Positions 39,001 through 46,208 of a stretch of DNA of 55,798 nucleotides are shown here, piece after piece. The position numbers were made by a program, and so were the translations under genes. Numbering within the stretch: the stretch's first letter is position 1; every line of letters starts with the position of its first letter. Below the pieces are notes generated by a model. That model ran no database searches, was not told the origin of the DNA, and saw nothing but the letters and a program-made list of their open reading frames with translations. This DNA comes from Pseudomonas proteolytica (GTDB lineage Bacteria > Pseudomonadota > Gammaproteobacteria > Pseudomonadales > Pseudomonadaceae), in NCBI RefSeq assembly GCF_007858275.1, contig NZ_VFEV01000043.1, positions 1 to 55,798 of the forward strand, in the 5' to 3' direction.

Positions 39001-39951
39001 GTGAAGGGCTGGCAATCGACGGCTGATCTCGGGATTGAGAAGCGCACGCGAGCTTCTGAAAGCGATGCAATGGCGCGGCAACTGACCACGCTCAACGCCA
39101 GGGTAGGGGCGAACCAGTCCGGGCTGACCGTGCTGGAGCAGGTGGTGGCCACCAACAAGCAGACGGCAGCCACCCAACTGACTCAGCTCAAAAGCGACTT
39201 GGAGTTGACCGAAGGGAAGGTCGCTGGGAATGCGCAGGCAATCACCGGCCTCGACACCAAGGTCACTAACCTCGACGGGAAGGTCACGTCTCAAGCGTCC
39301 AGTAATGAGGCGCTGCGGGCTTCGGTGCGCGGCGATGATGGTGCCGGCGATCTTGCCGGCGCTATCAAGGCCTGGGAGGCGGCGGCCAGCTTTGAGGTTG
39401 AGAAGAAGGTGCAGGCTTCCGCTAACCAGGCGCTGGCCAGAACCTCGGAAACCCTGCAGTCGAGCATCGGCGAGACCAACGCCTCGGTTCAGCAAGTGAG
39501 CGAGACGGTTGTCGATCTCAACGGCAAGGTGTCCGCTCAGACGACGATCAAAACCAAGACCACCGCCAACGGCAAGACAGTAATGGCGGCCTTGGCACTG
39601 GGTAGCGATGGGGAAACGTCGGAGATCCTGGCGTTTGCGCAGCGCTTCGCGATTGTCGATGAGGTCAGTGGGCAGTTGATTACGCCGTTCGTTGTGAGCG
39701 GTGGCCAGGTGTTCATCAACCAGGCGGTGATCAACAAGGCATTTATCCAGGAGATCATCCTGGGCATGACGCTGCGATCTGAGGCTGTCGACTCTAGGGG
39801 GCGCCCGCTGCTGGAGATAAATGTGAAGGCGGGCACATTCGTACTTCGCGGCGATGGTACTGGCGGATCGATTCTGCTCAATAACAACGGCCTTGCTGTG
39901 TATGACGGTAATGACGTGCGTCGGACTATGACCGGCAATCTAAGGCTTTGA
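36082..39951 (+). CDS. J: Host-specificity tail-tip protein J
   Basis: 1289 residues; GTG at 36082 with GGAG upstream, VDAAAHIDVTGSKGGEKKPK. The first 700 residues have the J baseplate-hub pattern. Two fibronectin-III-like stretches follow near 630-820. The C-terminal 450 residues carry helical fibre segments with a duplicated 121-residue unit, each with RGDDGAGDLA (about 962-971 and 1083-1092). The last 130 residues (SAQTTIKTKTTANGKTVMAA) are the DUF1983-like tip domain. J binds the host receptor. Confidence 0.93.
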   Translation: MDAAAHIDVTGSKGGEKKPKAPVEAPDSLRSTNIAKILLAVGEGEFDGTPAARDIYLDNTPIMDANGNLNFPGVKWEWRPGTVEQEYIRGIPSVENETTVNVELRSDNPFTRTLSNIQLSRLRVRFAWPRLVSQDGSGNTNGYRIEYAIDISTDGGAFVESLRGAVDGKTTNGYQRSEPVSLPSATLGWAFRVRRLTPNANAGTIADTMTIAGYTEIIDQKLRYPNTALLYIEFDAEQFQNIPAVTVNCNGQRWPVPSNYDPVSRTYTGAWDGTFKLAWTNNPVWATYGICINDRFGLGKRIQSWMVDKWEMYRIGQYCDQQVSNGVGGMEPRYLCDLNLQGKVEAWTLLRDLSAIYRGMVYWAQGSLYMQADMPRAQDIDYTFTRSNVIDGDFVYGGAERDTHYSRALVSYDNPLNNFDTDVIPVTDAALQRRYRDRPIEISAIGCTRASEAQRRGKWALLSNSQDRTVSFKTGMEGASVLPGFVIPVADELVAGRPNGGRISAVSGRAVTLDRDTPVKAGDRLIVNLPNGTAQARTVESVADRTVTVTTVYTLQPEPQLQWAIDYEDLAVQLFRVLKRKRTAEGEYEFTALEFNPGKFAAIDNGAKLEERPISVIPVTTVPAPVSVNLTSGHAIDQGIAVNTLTIEWPAVEGAVAYDIEWRKDSNNWIKLQRTGSTSVDVTGIYSGAYLARVRAVSAFDITSQWRNSILTNLEGKVGLPPAVAFLTTTSMVYGIGIQWGFPPGAEDTQRTEVWYSESPDLTTAEKLSDFSYPQASHEMYIPVAGASFFFWARLVDRTGNIGPFYPVPGAVNGASSSVQSEYEKHFEGMISKGSLYQSLREEIELISGDGPGSVNDRLTEAKAELEGLLGQITGAEPYDPAKPYGAGAFTQKDGHLYQATGPVPAGEAPPNPLYWKDIGTILQTTDALAQQVQLVTSMIEEIEGQVVATATSVEALRSAARGDDGAGDLADAVKGWQSTADLGIEKRTRASESDAMARQLTTLNARVGANQSGLTVLEQVVATNKQTAATQLTQLKSDLELTEGKVAGNAQAITGLDTKVTNLDGKVTSQASSNEALRASVRGDDGAGDLAGAIKAWEAAASFEVEKKVQASANQALARTSETLQSSIGETNASVQQVSETVVDLNGKVSAQTTIKTKTTANGKTVMAALALGSDGETSEILAFAQRFAIVDEVSGQLITPFVVSGGQVFINQAVINKAFIQEIILGMTLRSEAVDSRGRPLLEINVKAGTFVLRGDGTGGSILLNNNGLAVYDGNDVRRTMTGNLRL

Positions 39952-39981
39952 CTGGGTTGAAGTTGCAGGGGAGGTGTGGGC

Positions 39982-40377
39982 ATGGACTTTGGTTTAAGTG
40001 TGTTTGACGCTAACGGCGTTAAAACATTAGGTATGGAGGATTTCACCCTACAGAAGTTGGCGGTGTTGATAGTCCCGGCTGCAACTGGTGGCGGAAGAGG
40101 TTCTAACTATGAGTACATCCTTATGGATGTTCCAGGCTATGATCCCGCCACCTGCTTTGTCACGATCACTCCCAAAGTTTACGCGCCGTATGATCAGCCT
40201 GGTTACCCTGATACTTGGGGTGGCTTACCGACTTACACAAACTTGGGCGGGACAAGAATTGCGATTTACACACAAATCAATTACCGCGAGCCGGACGGTG
40301 GTGGTGGCGGGAAAAACCGCGAGATGTGGACGCGCAATGTTGTGGAGAGCGTCGTAGAAGTGGTCAAGGTAAATTGA
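39982..40377 (+). CDS. Tail-tip accessory protein after J, 131 aa
   Basis: ATG at 39982 with GGGGAGG upstream; an in-frame GTG at 39976 is possible. MDFGLSVFDANGVKTLGMED is followed by a beta-rich domain. Lower GC than J. Proteins in this position often form the tail tip or fibre sheath and vary between phages. The family was not recognised with certainty. Confidence 0.6.
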   Translation: MDFGLSVFDANGVKTLGMEDFTLQKLAVLIVPAATGGGRGSNYEYILMDVPGYDPATCFVTITPKVYAPYDQPGYPDTWGGLPTYTNLGGTRIAIYTQINYREPDGGGGGKNREMWTRNVVESVVEVVKVN

Positions 40378-40378
40378 T

Positions 40379-41104
40379 ATGGATGACTACGGTTTTGTAG
40401 CTGTAAACGATCACGGATCTGTCAGCATCAGCAGCGTGTACAAAGTACTGGTGTTCTCCGAGCGAGGGCAGTTCAGAATCCAGTCTCGCTACACTGACAA
40501 GGAAGGCAAAGGGCAGTTTACCTTTGCCAAACCTATTCGCACCGTGGAACCGCCCCAAATATTTTTGAGGACGATATCGGCATCACACGCCAGCCTTGGG
40601 CTGTATACCTCCATTGAAGGATCTTCCGGTAACTGGACCGGGTTTCATGTCACATCAGCAGTTCGGGGTGGAAGCGTGTTGCAAGACTATTTAATGGAGT
40701 TTGTGTCTTGCAAATATTCCGACCAAAGCAGCTCATCTGAATACGGACTTGAAGTGCGCGATGCACAAAACCGGATCATGTTTGTGTCCAGTGATAGGGT
40801 TGTTCGTTATGGGAAGTTCTCAAAGAGTTGGACGGTGGGCAGAGGACGTTTTGTAGACATTTACTACAGCGATGTAGCAGTAGAAGCCGATGATTTTATA
40901 AGTGTGTCGAGTCTTGATCGAGGAATAATGTGGTTTGCAAATGACTCGAAATATGCGGGTATCACAATTTTAGAGGGTGGGGTTCCGGTGTTGCAGATCT
41001 TTAATCAGAGGCACTACCTAGAACGATTTTATTGGCAAGGCTCAGACGGTTTTTTTCTTGGCGTACCTGTCTGCAAGTTTCCAATAGAACGTTACTACAA
41101 CTAA
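40379..41104 (+). CDS. Tail fibre or tip protein, low-GC insert, 241 aa
   Basis: MDDYGFVAVNDHGSVSISSV, a beta-rich protein with many Ser, Tyr and Phe residues, directly after the previous gene (1 nt apart). Base composition is clearly lower GC than its neighbours, consistent with recent exchange. It likely contributes to the receptor-binding apparatus; function inferred from position. Confidence 0.65.
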   Translation: MDDYGFVAVNDHGSVSISSVYKVLVFSERGQFRIQSRYTDKEGKGQFTFAKPIRTVEPPQIFLRTISASHASLGLYTSIEGSSGNWTGFHVTSAVRGGSVLQDYLMEFVSCKYSDQSSSSEYGLEVRDAQNRIMFVSSDRVVRYGKFSKSWTVGRGRFVDIYYSDVAVEADDFISVSSLDRGIMWFANDSKYAGITILEGGVPVLQIFNQRHYLERFYWQGSDGFFLGVPVCKFPIERYYN

Positions 41105-41142
41105 TTTCAAGTGCTGATGTGGGCACTCAACTGGAGAAACCT

Positions 41143-41901
41143 ATGGCTTCTTGGTTTTCAGAAGGGACTGTGAGCGTGCAGAACGGGGGCACGACAGTAA
41201 CGGGCGTCGGCACCAAGTTCTCGAACTGCCGTTCCGGGGATATGTTCGTCGGCCCTGACCAGGGCATCTATCAGGTGATCAACCCTGCAAGCGATACCTC
41301 GTTGTCGATCTCCCCGGCATACCGTGGTGCGGCCGTTGGCGGCGCCGGGTACGGGATTGTGCCCGTCAATGGCTACCCCAAAGCCCTGGCCGATGCCGTG
41401 AACCAAATGGTTCAGCAGTGGGGCGCCACGCTCGCGGGCCTGGGGAGCGTATCGACGGAGAACGTCGTGCCGGTGGACAAGGGCGGCACTGGTGGCAGAA
41501 ATCAGGCTGAAGGGCGCTCAGGTCTGGGGCTCGGCACTGCTGCAACAGCGGCGCTGACCGTGGGCAATGCGGATACCACACCAGGGCGAGTGCTGAAAAA
41601 TGGAGACCTTGGCCTTGGTGCGGACTGTGTAGGGATTTCAGATTGGACGACTGCCTACGATGAACTTGGAGGTGCCTTTATTGCGGGTAATGCGATCTTT
41701 CCCGGCGGTACCGGAGAGTCTATTAACGCAACAGGCATAACCCTAAGGCGCTCAGGGCGAGTTGGGGCCCAGATGATGATCTACAACGGCGACAACCAAT
41801 TCCTCTTTCGCTCTGCATTCAACGGCTTCCTTCCCTGGGTGCGGATGTACCACACCGGCAACACCACCCGCATGGCCGACAACACACTGAGGGCGATCTG
41901 A
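41143..41901 (+). CDS. Tail fibre protein
   Basis: 252 residues. MASWFSEGTVSVQNGGTTVT resembles the N-terminal fibre-attachment module with a GTKF-type beta turn (VTGVGTKFSNCRSGDMFVGP), followed by the ENVVPVDKGGTGG repeat-like phage fibre motif, and a C-terminal receptor-binding region (YNGDNQFLFRSAFNG). The ATG at 41143 has GGAG upstream. It precedes a fibre assembly chaperone. Confidence 0.8.
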   Translation: MASWFSEGTVSVQNGGTTVTGVGTKFSNCRSGDMFVGPDQGIYQVINPASDTSLSISPAYRGAAVGGAGYGIVPVNGYPKALADAVNQMVQQWGATLAGLGSVSTENVVPVDKGGTGGRNQAEGRSGLGLGTAATAALTVGNADTTPGRVLKNGDLGLGADCVGISDWTTAYDELGGAFIAGNAIFPGGTGESINATGITLRRSGRVGAQMMIYNGDNQFLFRSAFNGFLPWVRMYHTGNTTRMADNTLRAI

Positions 41902-41903
41902 TC

Positions 41904-42452
41904 ATGGCAAGAGCAGCAATTAACATCACCGGCACGGGTGAAAAGTTCGATTTCGTTTCGCTGGGCGGGACCGAGGTGACCTGTTCTCGAAAGGACGTGG
42001 GCGTCTACTGCGTCACCGGCACCCGGGGGATGGTCCCATTCCCGCCCATCGATCAGGGCTGGGGCTACGGGCTTCACCCCTCGGAAAATTCCGCCGAGGT
42101 GAACATCTCGTTTGAAGATGACCTACTCACGGTCACCGTGACCAAGGATGGCGAGCCGTACGATTTGAAGGTCATGATCACGCTGCACATCCTGGTGCCG
42201 GATCTACCCCGACAGGAAGAGCTGCCGCCGCCGGCGCTTGATCCAGTGGTGGCTGCACAAACCCAGATCGCGCACCTGCGAGCCGAGGCGGATTACGCAA
42301 TCGCGCCACTTCAGGACGCCGTCGATATCGACGAAGGGACCGAAGCAGAGCTGGCTACCCTCAAGGCCTGGAAGAAATACCGCGTAGCCCTGAACCGAGT
42401 GCCCGAGCAGGACGGGTACCCACTCGCCATTGATTGGCCCGCCGCGCCGTGA
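41904..42452 (+). CDS. Tail fibre assembly-like protein
   Basis: 182 residues, MARAAINITGTGEKFDFVSL. The C-terminal third (ATLKAWKKYRVALNRVPEQDGYPLAIDWPAAP) is the Caudo_TAP fibre assembly motif, found in chaperones such as lambda Tfa. The N-terminal part is phage-specific. It lies 2 nt after the fibre gene and is presumably its folding factor. Confidence 0.82.
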   Translation: MARAAINITGTGEKFDFVSLGGTEVTCSRKDVGVYCVTGTRGMVPFPPIDQGWGYGLHPSENSAEVNISFEDDLLTVTVTKDGEPYDLKVMITLHILVPDLPRQEELPPPALDPVVAAQTQIAHLRAEADYAIAPLQDAVDIDEGTEAELATLKAWKKYRVALNRVPEQDGYPLAIDWPAAP

Positions 42453-42474
42453 CGCCGCGCTGCTGTCGACCACA

Positions 42475-42499
42475 CCCGCCATCGAGCGGGTTTATTTTT
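42475..42499 (+). terminator. Inter-gene hairpin upstream of the endolysin
   Basis: CCCGC-catcga-GCGGG followed by TTTATTTTTGCC, then GGAGAAAAGC and the endolysin ATG. Similar to 35401 and 36046. Confidence 0.7.
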
Positions 42500-42513
42500 G
42501 CCTGGAGAAAAGC

Positions 42514-42939
42514 ATGACCACTTCCGAAAAAGACCGGGACATCCTGGCGCGTACGCTGTGGGGTGAGGCCCGCGGCGAGGGGCTGTCCGGCCAGATCGCC
42601 GTAGCCTGGACCATCCGCAACCGCGTGTTCGACGGCAAGGCCAAGTCCTGGTGGGGTGAGGGCTACGCCGGCGTGTGCCTGAAGCCATGGCAGTTCAGCT
42701 GCTGGAACCAGAACGACCCGAACTACGCCTACCTCAGCGGTGTGAAGCCGATCCCGGCCGCGCAGCTCGCACAGGCCCAGCGTGCTGCTGACCAGGTGAT
42801 GGCCGGCGCGGTACCGGATCCAACCGGCGGGGCCACGCACTACTACGCAACCACGATGCCCAGGGCCCCGGCCTGGGCGGCGAAGGCGAAGCAAACGCTG
42901 CGCCTGGGGCACCACATCTTTTTCAAGGCCGTGCCGTAA
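42514..42939 (+). CDS. SleB-type cell wall hydrolase (endolysin)
   Basis: 141 residues, MTTSEKDRDILARTLWGEAR. LARTLWGEARGEGLSGQIAVAWTIRNRV, with Glu18 in WGEARGEG as the presumed catalytic acid, plus PWQFSCWN and QAQRAADQVM, match the SleB/hydrolase_2 family of peptidoglycan-cleaving lytic enzymes. There is no signal peptide, so release requires the holin pair at 17305. The stop overlaps the start of Rz by one base. Confidence 0.88.
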   Translation: MTTSEKDRDILARTLWGEARGEGLSGQIAVAWTIRNRVFDGKAKSWWGEGYAGVCLKPWQFSCWNQNDPNYAYLSGVKPIPAAQLAQAQRAADQVMAGAVPDPTGGATHYYATTMPRAPAWAAKAKQTLRLGHHIFFKAVP

Positions 42940-43445
42940 TGACGCCCGCGCAGAAGCTGGGCGGGCTGGTGGTGCTGATCCTGGTGCTGATGGCCAGCGC
43001 CGCCGGCGTCACCTGGCAGGTGCAGGACTGGCGCTACGGAAAACAACTGGCAGAGATCGGCAAAGCCCAGGCAATCGCCCTAACCGAGGCTGGCAATATG
43101 GCCCGCCAAGAAGAACAGCGCCGCCAATCGGCAGTGAATAAGGAGGCGAGTGATGCGCGAGAACAAAACAAGGCTGCTGCTGTGGATGCTGGCACCGCTG
43201 ATGCTGTTGGCGACCGGCTGCACGTCGAGGCAGGTAAATTTGCCGCCACTACCTGCGTCGATCCCGGAATTGCCCGAGGAGGCGCGTCAGCCGCCCGCGC
43301 CGCCATGGTGCTCTCCGAATTGTTCCAGCGGGCTGACAAGAGAGCGGGAGAGCTGGCGGCGGCGTATGACCGAGCCAGGATAGCAGGGCTAGCTTGCGAG
43401 CGGAGCTATCAATCGATGAACCACATTCGTGGTCGAGAAAATTAG
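42939..43445 (+). CDS. Rz: Rz-type inner-membrane spanin (DUF2514)
   Basis: 168 residues. One N-terminal membrane helix (LGGLVVLILVLMASAAGVTW, about 7-26), then a long coiled-coil periplasmic domain (about 40-100), ending with AGELAAAYDRARIAGLACERSYQ, as in DUF2514 spanins. It pairs with the Rz1 lipoprotein encoded inside its own reading frame and fuses inner and outer membranes at lysis. Confidence 0.85.
   Translation: MTPAQKLGGLVVLILVLMASAAGVTWQVQDWRYGKQLAEIGKAQAIALTEAGNMARQEEQRRQSAVNKEASDAREQNKAAAVDAGTADAVGDRLHVEAGKFAATTCVDPGIARGGASAARAAMVLSELFQRADKRAGELAAAYDRARIAGLACERSYQSMNHIRGREN
43153..43383 (+). CDS. Rz1: Rz1-type outer-membrane lipoprotein spanin, nested in Rz
   Basis: 76 residues in another frame wholly inside Rz. 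MRENKTRLLLWMLAPLMLLA ends in the lipobox LLATGC (Cys about 23), followed by a proline-rich region (LPPLPASIPELPEEARQPPAPPW). These are hallmarks of Rz1 outer-membrane spanins. The ATG follows GGAGGCGAGTG. Nested Rz/Rz1 is the lambda arrangement. Confidence 0.88.
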   Translation: MRENKTRLLLWMLAPLMLLATGCTSRQVNLPPLPASIPELPEEARQPPAPPWCSPNCSSGLTRERESWRRRMTEPG

Positions 43446-43708
43446 CATGACCTCAATTCATTTAGGAAAAGCGGAATAGGACTGCGTCGACTGAGTAGCG
43501 GCAGCGCATGGGCTATGAGCGGCATCAGCCCGCAGCCTCCAGAGCTTGTCAGTAGCTCTTAGGCTGCTCCGACTACACTTTTTTTGCCAGAGTGCTTGCA
43601 TAATCTTGAACGACTTCCGCTGTAGGAATCATTCCAGAGAAGCAGTGGGTTTCTTTGATGCTTCTCTGTAGTCCTATATTGACAAGAGACGCCATCACAC
43701 TCGGCTTT
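43446..43708. other. Intergenic region between Rz and the right-end cargo
   Basis: 263 bases with no coding frame that I can support. It holds the terminator at 43532-43575. I see nothing else in it. Confidence 0.5.
43532..43575 (+). terminator. Terminator at the end of the late operon
   Basis: GCAGCCT...AGGCTGC stem (43532-43538/43561-43567) with an inner AGAGC/GCTCT stem, followed by a T-run starting about 11 nt later. The delayed T-run makes it a plausible but not textbook terminator. It lies 87 nt after Rz. Confidence 0.5.
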
Positions 43709-44191
43709 TCACTTGTTTCGCAAGGAGCTAAGTCTTTTCAACGACCATCGTCTGACGCCTTCAGAAAATGTAGGACGAGGAGGCCAGACAGTGATTCTTT
43801 CGAAATCTATTTCTAAAGCGTCGCCGACAAAGTGCCCTCTAAAGGTGCGGACATCAGTGTAGACCGTATCACCCGTTCTACTTAGGAACGGCGTTTGCGA
43901 AACCGCGTTTAAGTCGTTTTCAGTTCGTGTGTATGGTACCGGGCTGCCGACATCGAGACCGGCGCCTTTCATGTAGGAGTCAATTTTTTTGAGTACATCA
44001 TCCGGTTTTTCTACGGTGCGCCAATAGATGAAATGGCCGTCGTCAGTAAATACCAAATAGACGTGCCAAGGGGCGGTGGCTGGTCTCTCTCCTTCGGAAT
44101 ACCACACTTGCTCGCGCACATCAGAACTGACGCTTGTTGTGCAGCCAGAGAGGAGCATTAGGCAGAACGTAGCAATCAATAAGCGAATCAT
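43709..44191 (-). CDS. Lipoprotein of unknown function, 160 aa
   Basis: MIRLLIATFCLMLLSGCTTS has a lipobox (LLSGC, Cys17), so it is an exported lipoprotein. The mature part (VREQVWYSEGERPATAPWHVYLVFTDDGHFIYWRTVE...) is beta-rich with aromatic residues. It is leftward, after the late operon, with its own AAGGAAAT ribosome site, so it is probably lysogen cargo. Function unknown. Confidence 0.7.
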   Translation of the reverse strand: MIRLLIATFCLMLLSGCTTSVSSDVREQVWYSEGERPATAPWHVYLVFTDDGHFIYWRTVEKPDDVLKKIDSYMKGAGLDVGSPVPYTRTENDLNAVSQTPFLSRTGDTVYTDVRTFRGHFVGDALEIDFERITVWPPRPTFSEGVRRWSLKRLSSLRNK

Positions 44192-44536
44192 ATTTCCTTC
44201 CTTGAGTTAACTATCCAACTCGAAGCGTCGCACGCAGGCTGGCCCTAAGAATTTTTAACTACTTCTGCCTTGCCGATCCGTAAAAGTGGTTCAGTACTCT
44301 TAACTCAAGCACTGCCGCGAAAACGCAGAGCGCCAAAAGCCAAGACTGAAGACTCGCTTACGATGGAGTCACCCCAACAGACCAGCGCTCACAAAAGCGA
44401 GCTCAAGATCATCCCGAAGGATACATGGAACGCCTGGAAGCCGCGAGGGTACTGACCTCAGCCACAATTGAGCGTTATACGTGGCAATCGATGCAGCTGC
44501 ATTCGAGGTCCGTCAAGCGATGACGCTTTGAACCTT
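44192..44536. other. Intergenic stretch after the lipoprotein gene
   Basis: 345 bases. A 61-codon rightward frame at 44270-44455 starts at TTG without a ribosome site; its translation ends LKIIPKDTWNAWKPRGY and may be a decayed fragment. I do not call it a gene. Nothing else was recognised. Confidence 0.4.
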
Positions 44537-45019
44537 TCATCTATTGGAGTATGGGGAATTGATCTTCATTCCTCCGCGCATTTTTTTTACACCCGGCTCC
44601 ATATCCGCCGGGCACGCGCCCTGAAAGCTGCCACTAATCACTGTGTGTTGTCTTTCAATTTTTCCATTTAGCTCAAACGACGTATCGGCCGTCAGTACAT
44701 AGGATTTCGCAAGGTCGCCTTTGAAAGATCCGGTCATAATCGCTTCAGAGCAGCGTGATTTGAAATTGTAGCTATCGACGTTACCGCTTTTAGATTCGAT
44801 TTTGCACTCCTGTTCGAAGTCACTCCACAGGTCGTCATCTATAAGCCTGTCTTTCTCATGGTCGACGCATACTTCCCAAGAAAACGGCGAGGTGGACGGA
44901 GTAACCTTCCACAAACCTGAAGCGCGTTGCAGACGCAGCGATGGTTCAGCGGCTGACGCCAAAAATGTTACTGAGAAAGCAATTGCGGTCGACAGCAATA
45001 TGGCGAAGTACTTCATCAT
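44537..45019 (-). CDS. DUF3617-like periplasmic protein, 160 aa
   Basis: The ATG at 45019 (AGGATG upstream) begins MMKYFAILLSTAIAFSVTFL, a signal peptide ending about ASA-AEPS. The mature part has the GLWKVTPST start, a CVD-type first cysteine (SWEVCVDHEK), further cysteines (FEQECKIES, SRCSEAIMTG, GACPADMEPG) and alternating strands, as in DUF3617 domain proteins. Six-cysteine disulphide pattern presumed. It lies in the prophage right-end cargo. Confidence 0.7.
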   Translation of the reverse strand: MMKYFAILLSTAIAFSVTFLASAAEPSLRLQRASGLWKVTPSTSPFSWEVCVDHEKDRLIDDDLWSDFEQECKIESKSGNVDSYNFKSRCSEAIMTGSFKGDLAKSYVLTADTSFELNGKIERQHTVISGSFQGACPADMEPGVKKMRGGMKINSPYSNR

Positions 45020-45339
45020 GCATCCTATTTGTAGATGATCACGTTGAGCAGGATACTTAAAAAACAAGTCCTCCTCGCTTGGAAAGAGCCATTGATTCAC
45101 AGCTGCGTGCCTAAACTGCCCACGGCATGGTCAGCGTTACTTGCGTAGCCCGCAATACCCAATGTGCCTCAGCGCATGCTCAACGAGTTATCGTCATCAC
45201 CGATGCCGGCGACCAAGGATTGATCGCGCTGCGGGCGTGCCAGGCGTAAGTAAGAGCCATTGCGCATTGAGGATGATGGGCTACGCTTTTGGCTTGGATG
45301 TTCAGGACAGCAATTTTTCATTAAAACTGACAGGCTCTT
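45020..45339. other. Intergenic stretch upstream of the DUF3617-like gene
   Basis: 320 bases with no supported gene; an 80-codon rightward frame at 45141-45383 has no ribosome site or plausible composition. The promoter of the leftward 45019 gene should lie in its left part, but I see no clear consensus. Confidence 0.35.
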
Positions 45340-45429
45340 ATGGACAAGCAGTTGGCAGGTCTTTCATTCTTTCTCACGCTTAGCTGGGTTGCCTCTGTGA
45401 TCTTCGTCATGTGGTTTTTCAGCAAATGA
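45340..45429 (+). CDS. Small single-pass membrane peptide, 29 aa (candidate)
   Basis: ATG at 45340 gives MDKQLAGLSFFLTLSWVASV followed by IFVMWFFSK and a TGA at 45427-45429. The whole peptide is one hydrophobic transmembrane stretch flanked by charged ends, as in toxin-like or regulatory microproteins. A CAGG lies 8 nt upstream as a weak ribosome site. Its stop abuts the convergent SRAP gene. Real coding status is uncertain. Confidence 0.35.
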   Translation: MDKQLAGLSFFLTLSWVASVIFVMWFFSK

Positions 45430-46107
45430 TCACGTTAGCTGTATCAGCTCTGGCCCTTTGTTTCGAACGTTGCCCACGGCCGTGTTGACTTTAAACCATT
45501 CGAAAGCCTCGGCCGGCTCGCCCTGGTGCAACACCATCTGCTCGGCACGCTCCTTGGGCGTGGCCGGGTCCAGCCATTCCCTGGCCAACTCCGGCGTTAG
45601 CACCACGGGCCGCCGGTCGTGGATGTCCACCATGCCGCCGGCGCTGTCGGCGGTGATGATGACAAAACCGTCATGCTCGCCTTGGCCTTCATCTGCGTCG
45701 GGTAGCTGGCCTATGGCCGCGCACAGCACTGGCGCGCCATCCCGCCGGCGGATCAGGTAGGGCTGTTTCTTAGGCCCGCCTTCATCAACCCATTCAAACC
45801 AGTTGTCCACGGGCGTGATTGCCCGGTGCGGCCAGATCGCCCTGAAGAATGGCCCGTGGGCCACTTTCTCCACGCGGGCGTTGATCGGGGCTGCTCTATC
45901 CTTGGCCCAATGCGGCCGCCAACCCCACCGCACCAGGTCTGCGTGCAAGGTTTCATCCTGCAGGTGGAGCAGGGCGACTTGGGTTGTGGGCGCCACGTTG
46001 TAACGCTCAAGTGGTGCCTCACCTACGGAGTTCACCAGGGTGCCGGTCATGCTCAGCGTGGACACATACTCTTGAATACCGCTGTACTGCGAAATCCTCC
46101 CGCACAT
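45430..46107 (-). CDS. SRAP (YedK/HMCES-like) SOS-response-associated peptidase
   Basis: 225 residues from the ATG at 46107 (GGAGAGG upstream), so Cys2 (MCGR) becomes the catalytic N-terminal residue after Met removal. The pattern RYNVAPTTQ, WGWRPHWA, INARVEKV, CITPVDNWFEW-like and IHDRRPVVL is the SRAP fold. HMCES/YedK forms a thiazolidine DNA-protein crosslink at abasic sites in ssDNA to protect them. It is divergent from the umuD-like gene with a LexA box between. Confidence 0.92.
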   Translation of the reverse strand: MCGRISQYSGIQEYVSTLSMTGTLVNSVGEAPLERYNVAPTTQVALLHLQDETLHADLVRWGWRPHWAKDRAAPINARVEKVAHGPFFRAIWPHRAITPVDNWFEWVDEGGPKKQPYLIRRRDGAPVLCAAIGQLPDADEGQGEHDGFVIITADSAGGMVDIHDRRPVVLTPELAREWLDPATPKERAEQMVLHQGEPAEAFEWFKVNTAVGNVRNKGPELIQLT

Positions 46108-46172
46108 ACGCACCTCTCCGTCTGTCGAAATCCCCTACAGAAAAATTGACCGCAAGCCGGCTGCAAAGTTAA

Positions 46173-46188
46173 CTGTACGTCTATACAG
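46173..46188. promoter_or_regulatory. LexA (SOS) box for the umuDC-like genes
   Basis: CTGTACGTCTATACAG fits the gammaproteobacterial SOS box (CTG-N10-CAG, TA-rich core). It is 20 nt before the umuD-like ATG and 65 nt before the divergent SRAP gene, so DNA damage may induce both. Confidence 0.85.
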
Positions 46189-46208
46189 TATTTGTAAAAG
46201 GCTGCTCT

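Noticed and set aside
44270..44455. 61-codon plus frame ending IIPKDTWNAWKPRGY
   Set aside because: TTG start with no ribosome site; may be a decayed fragment of another gene, and nothing supports expression.
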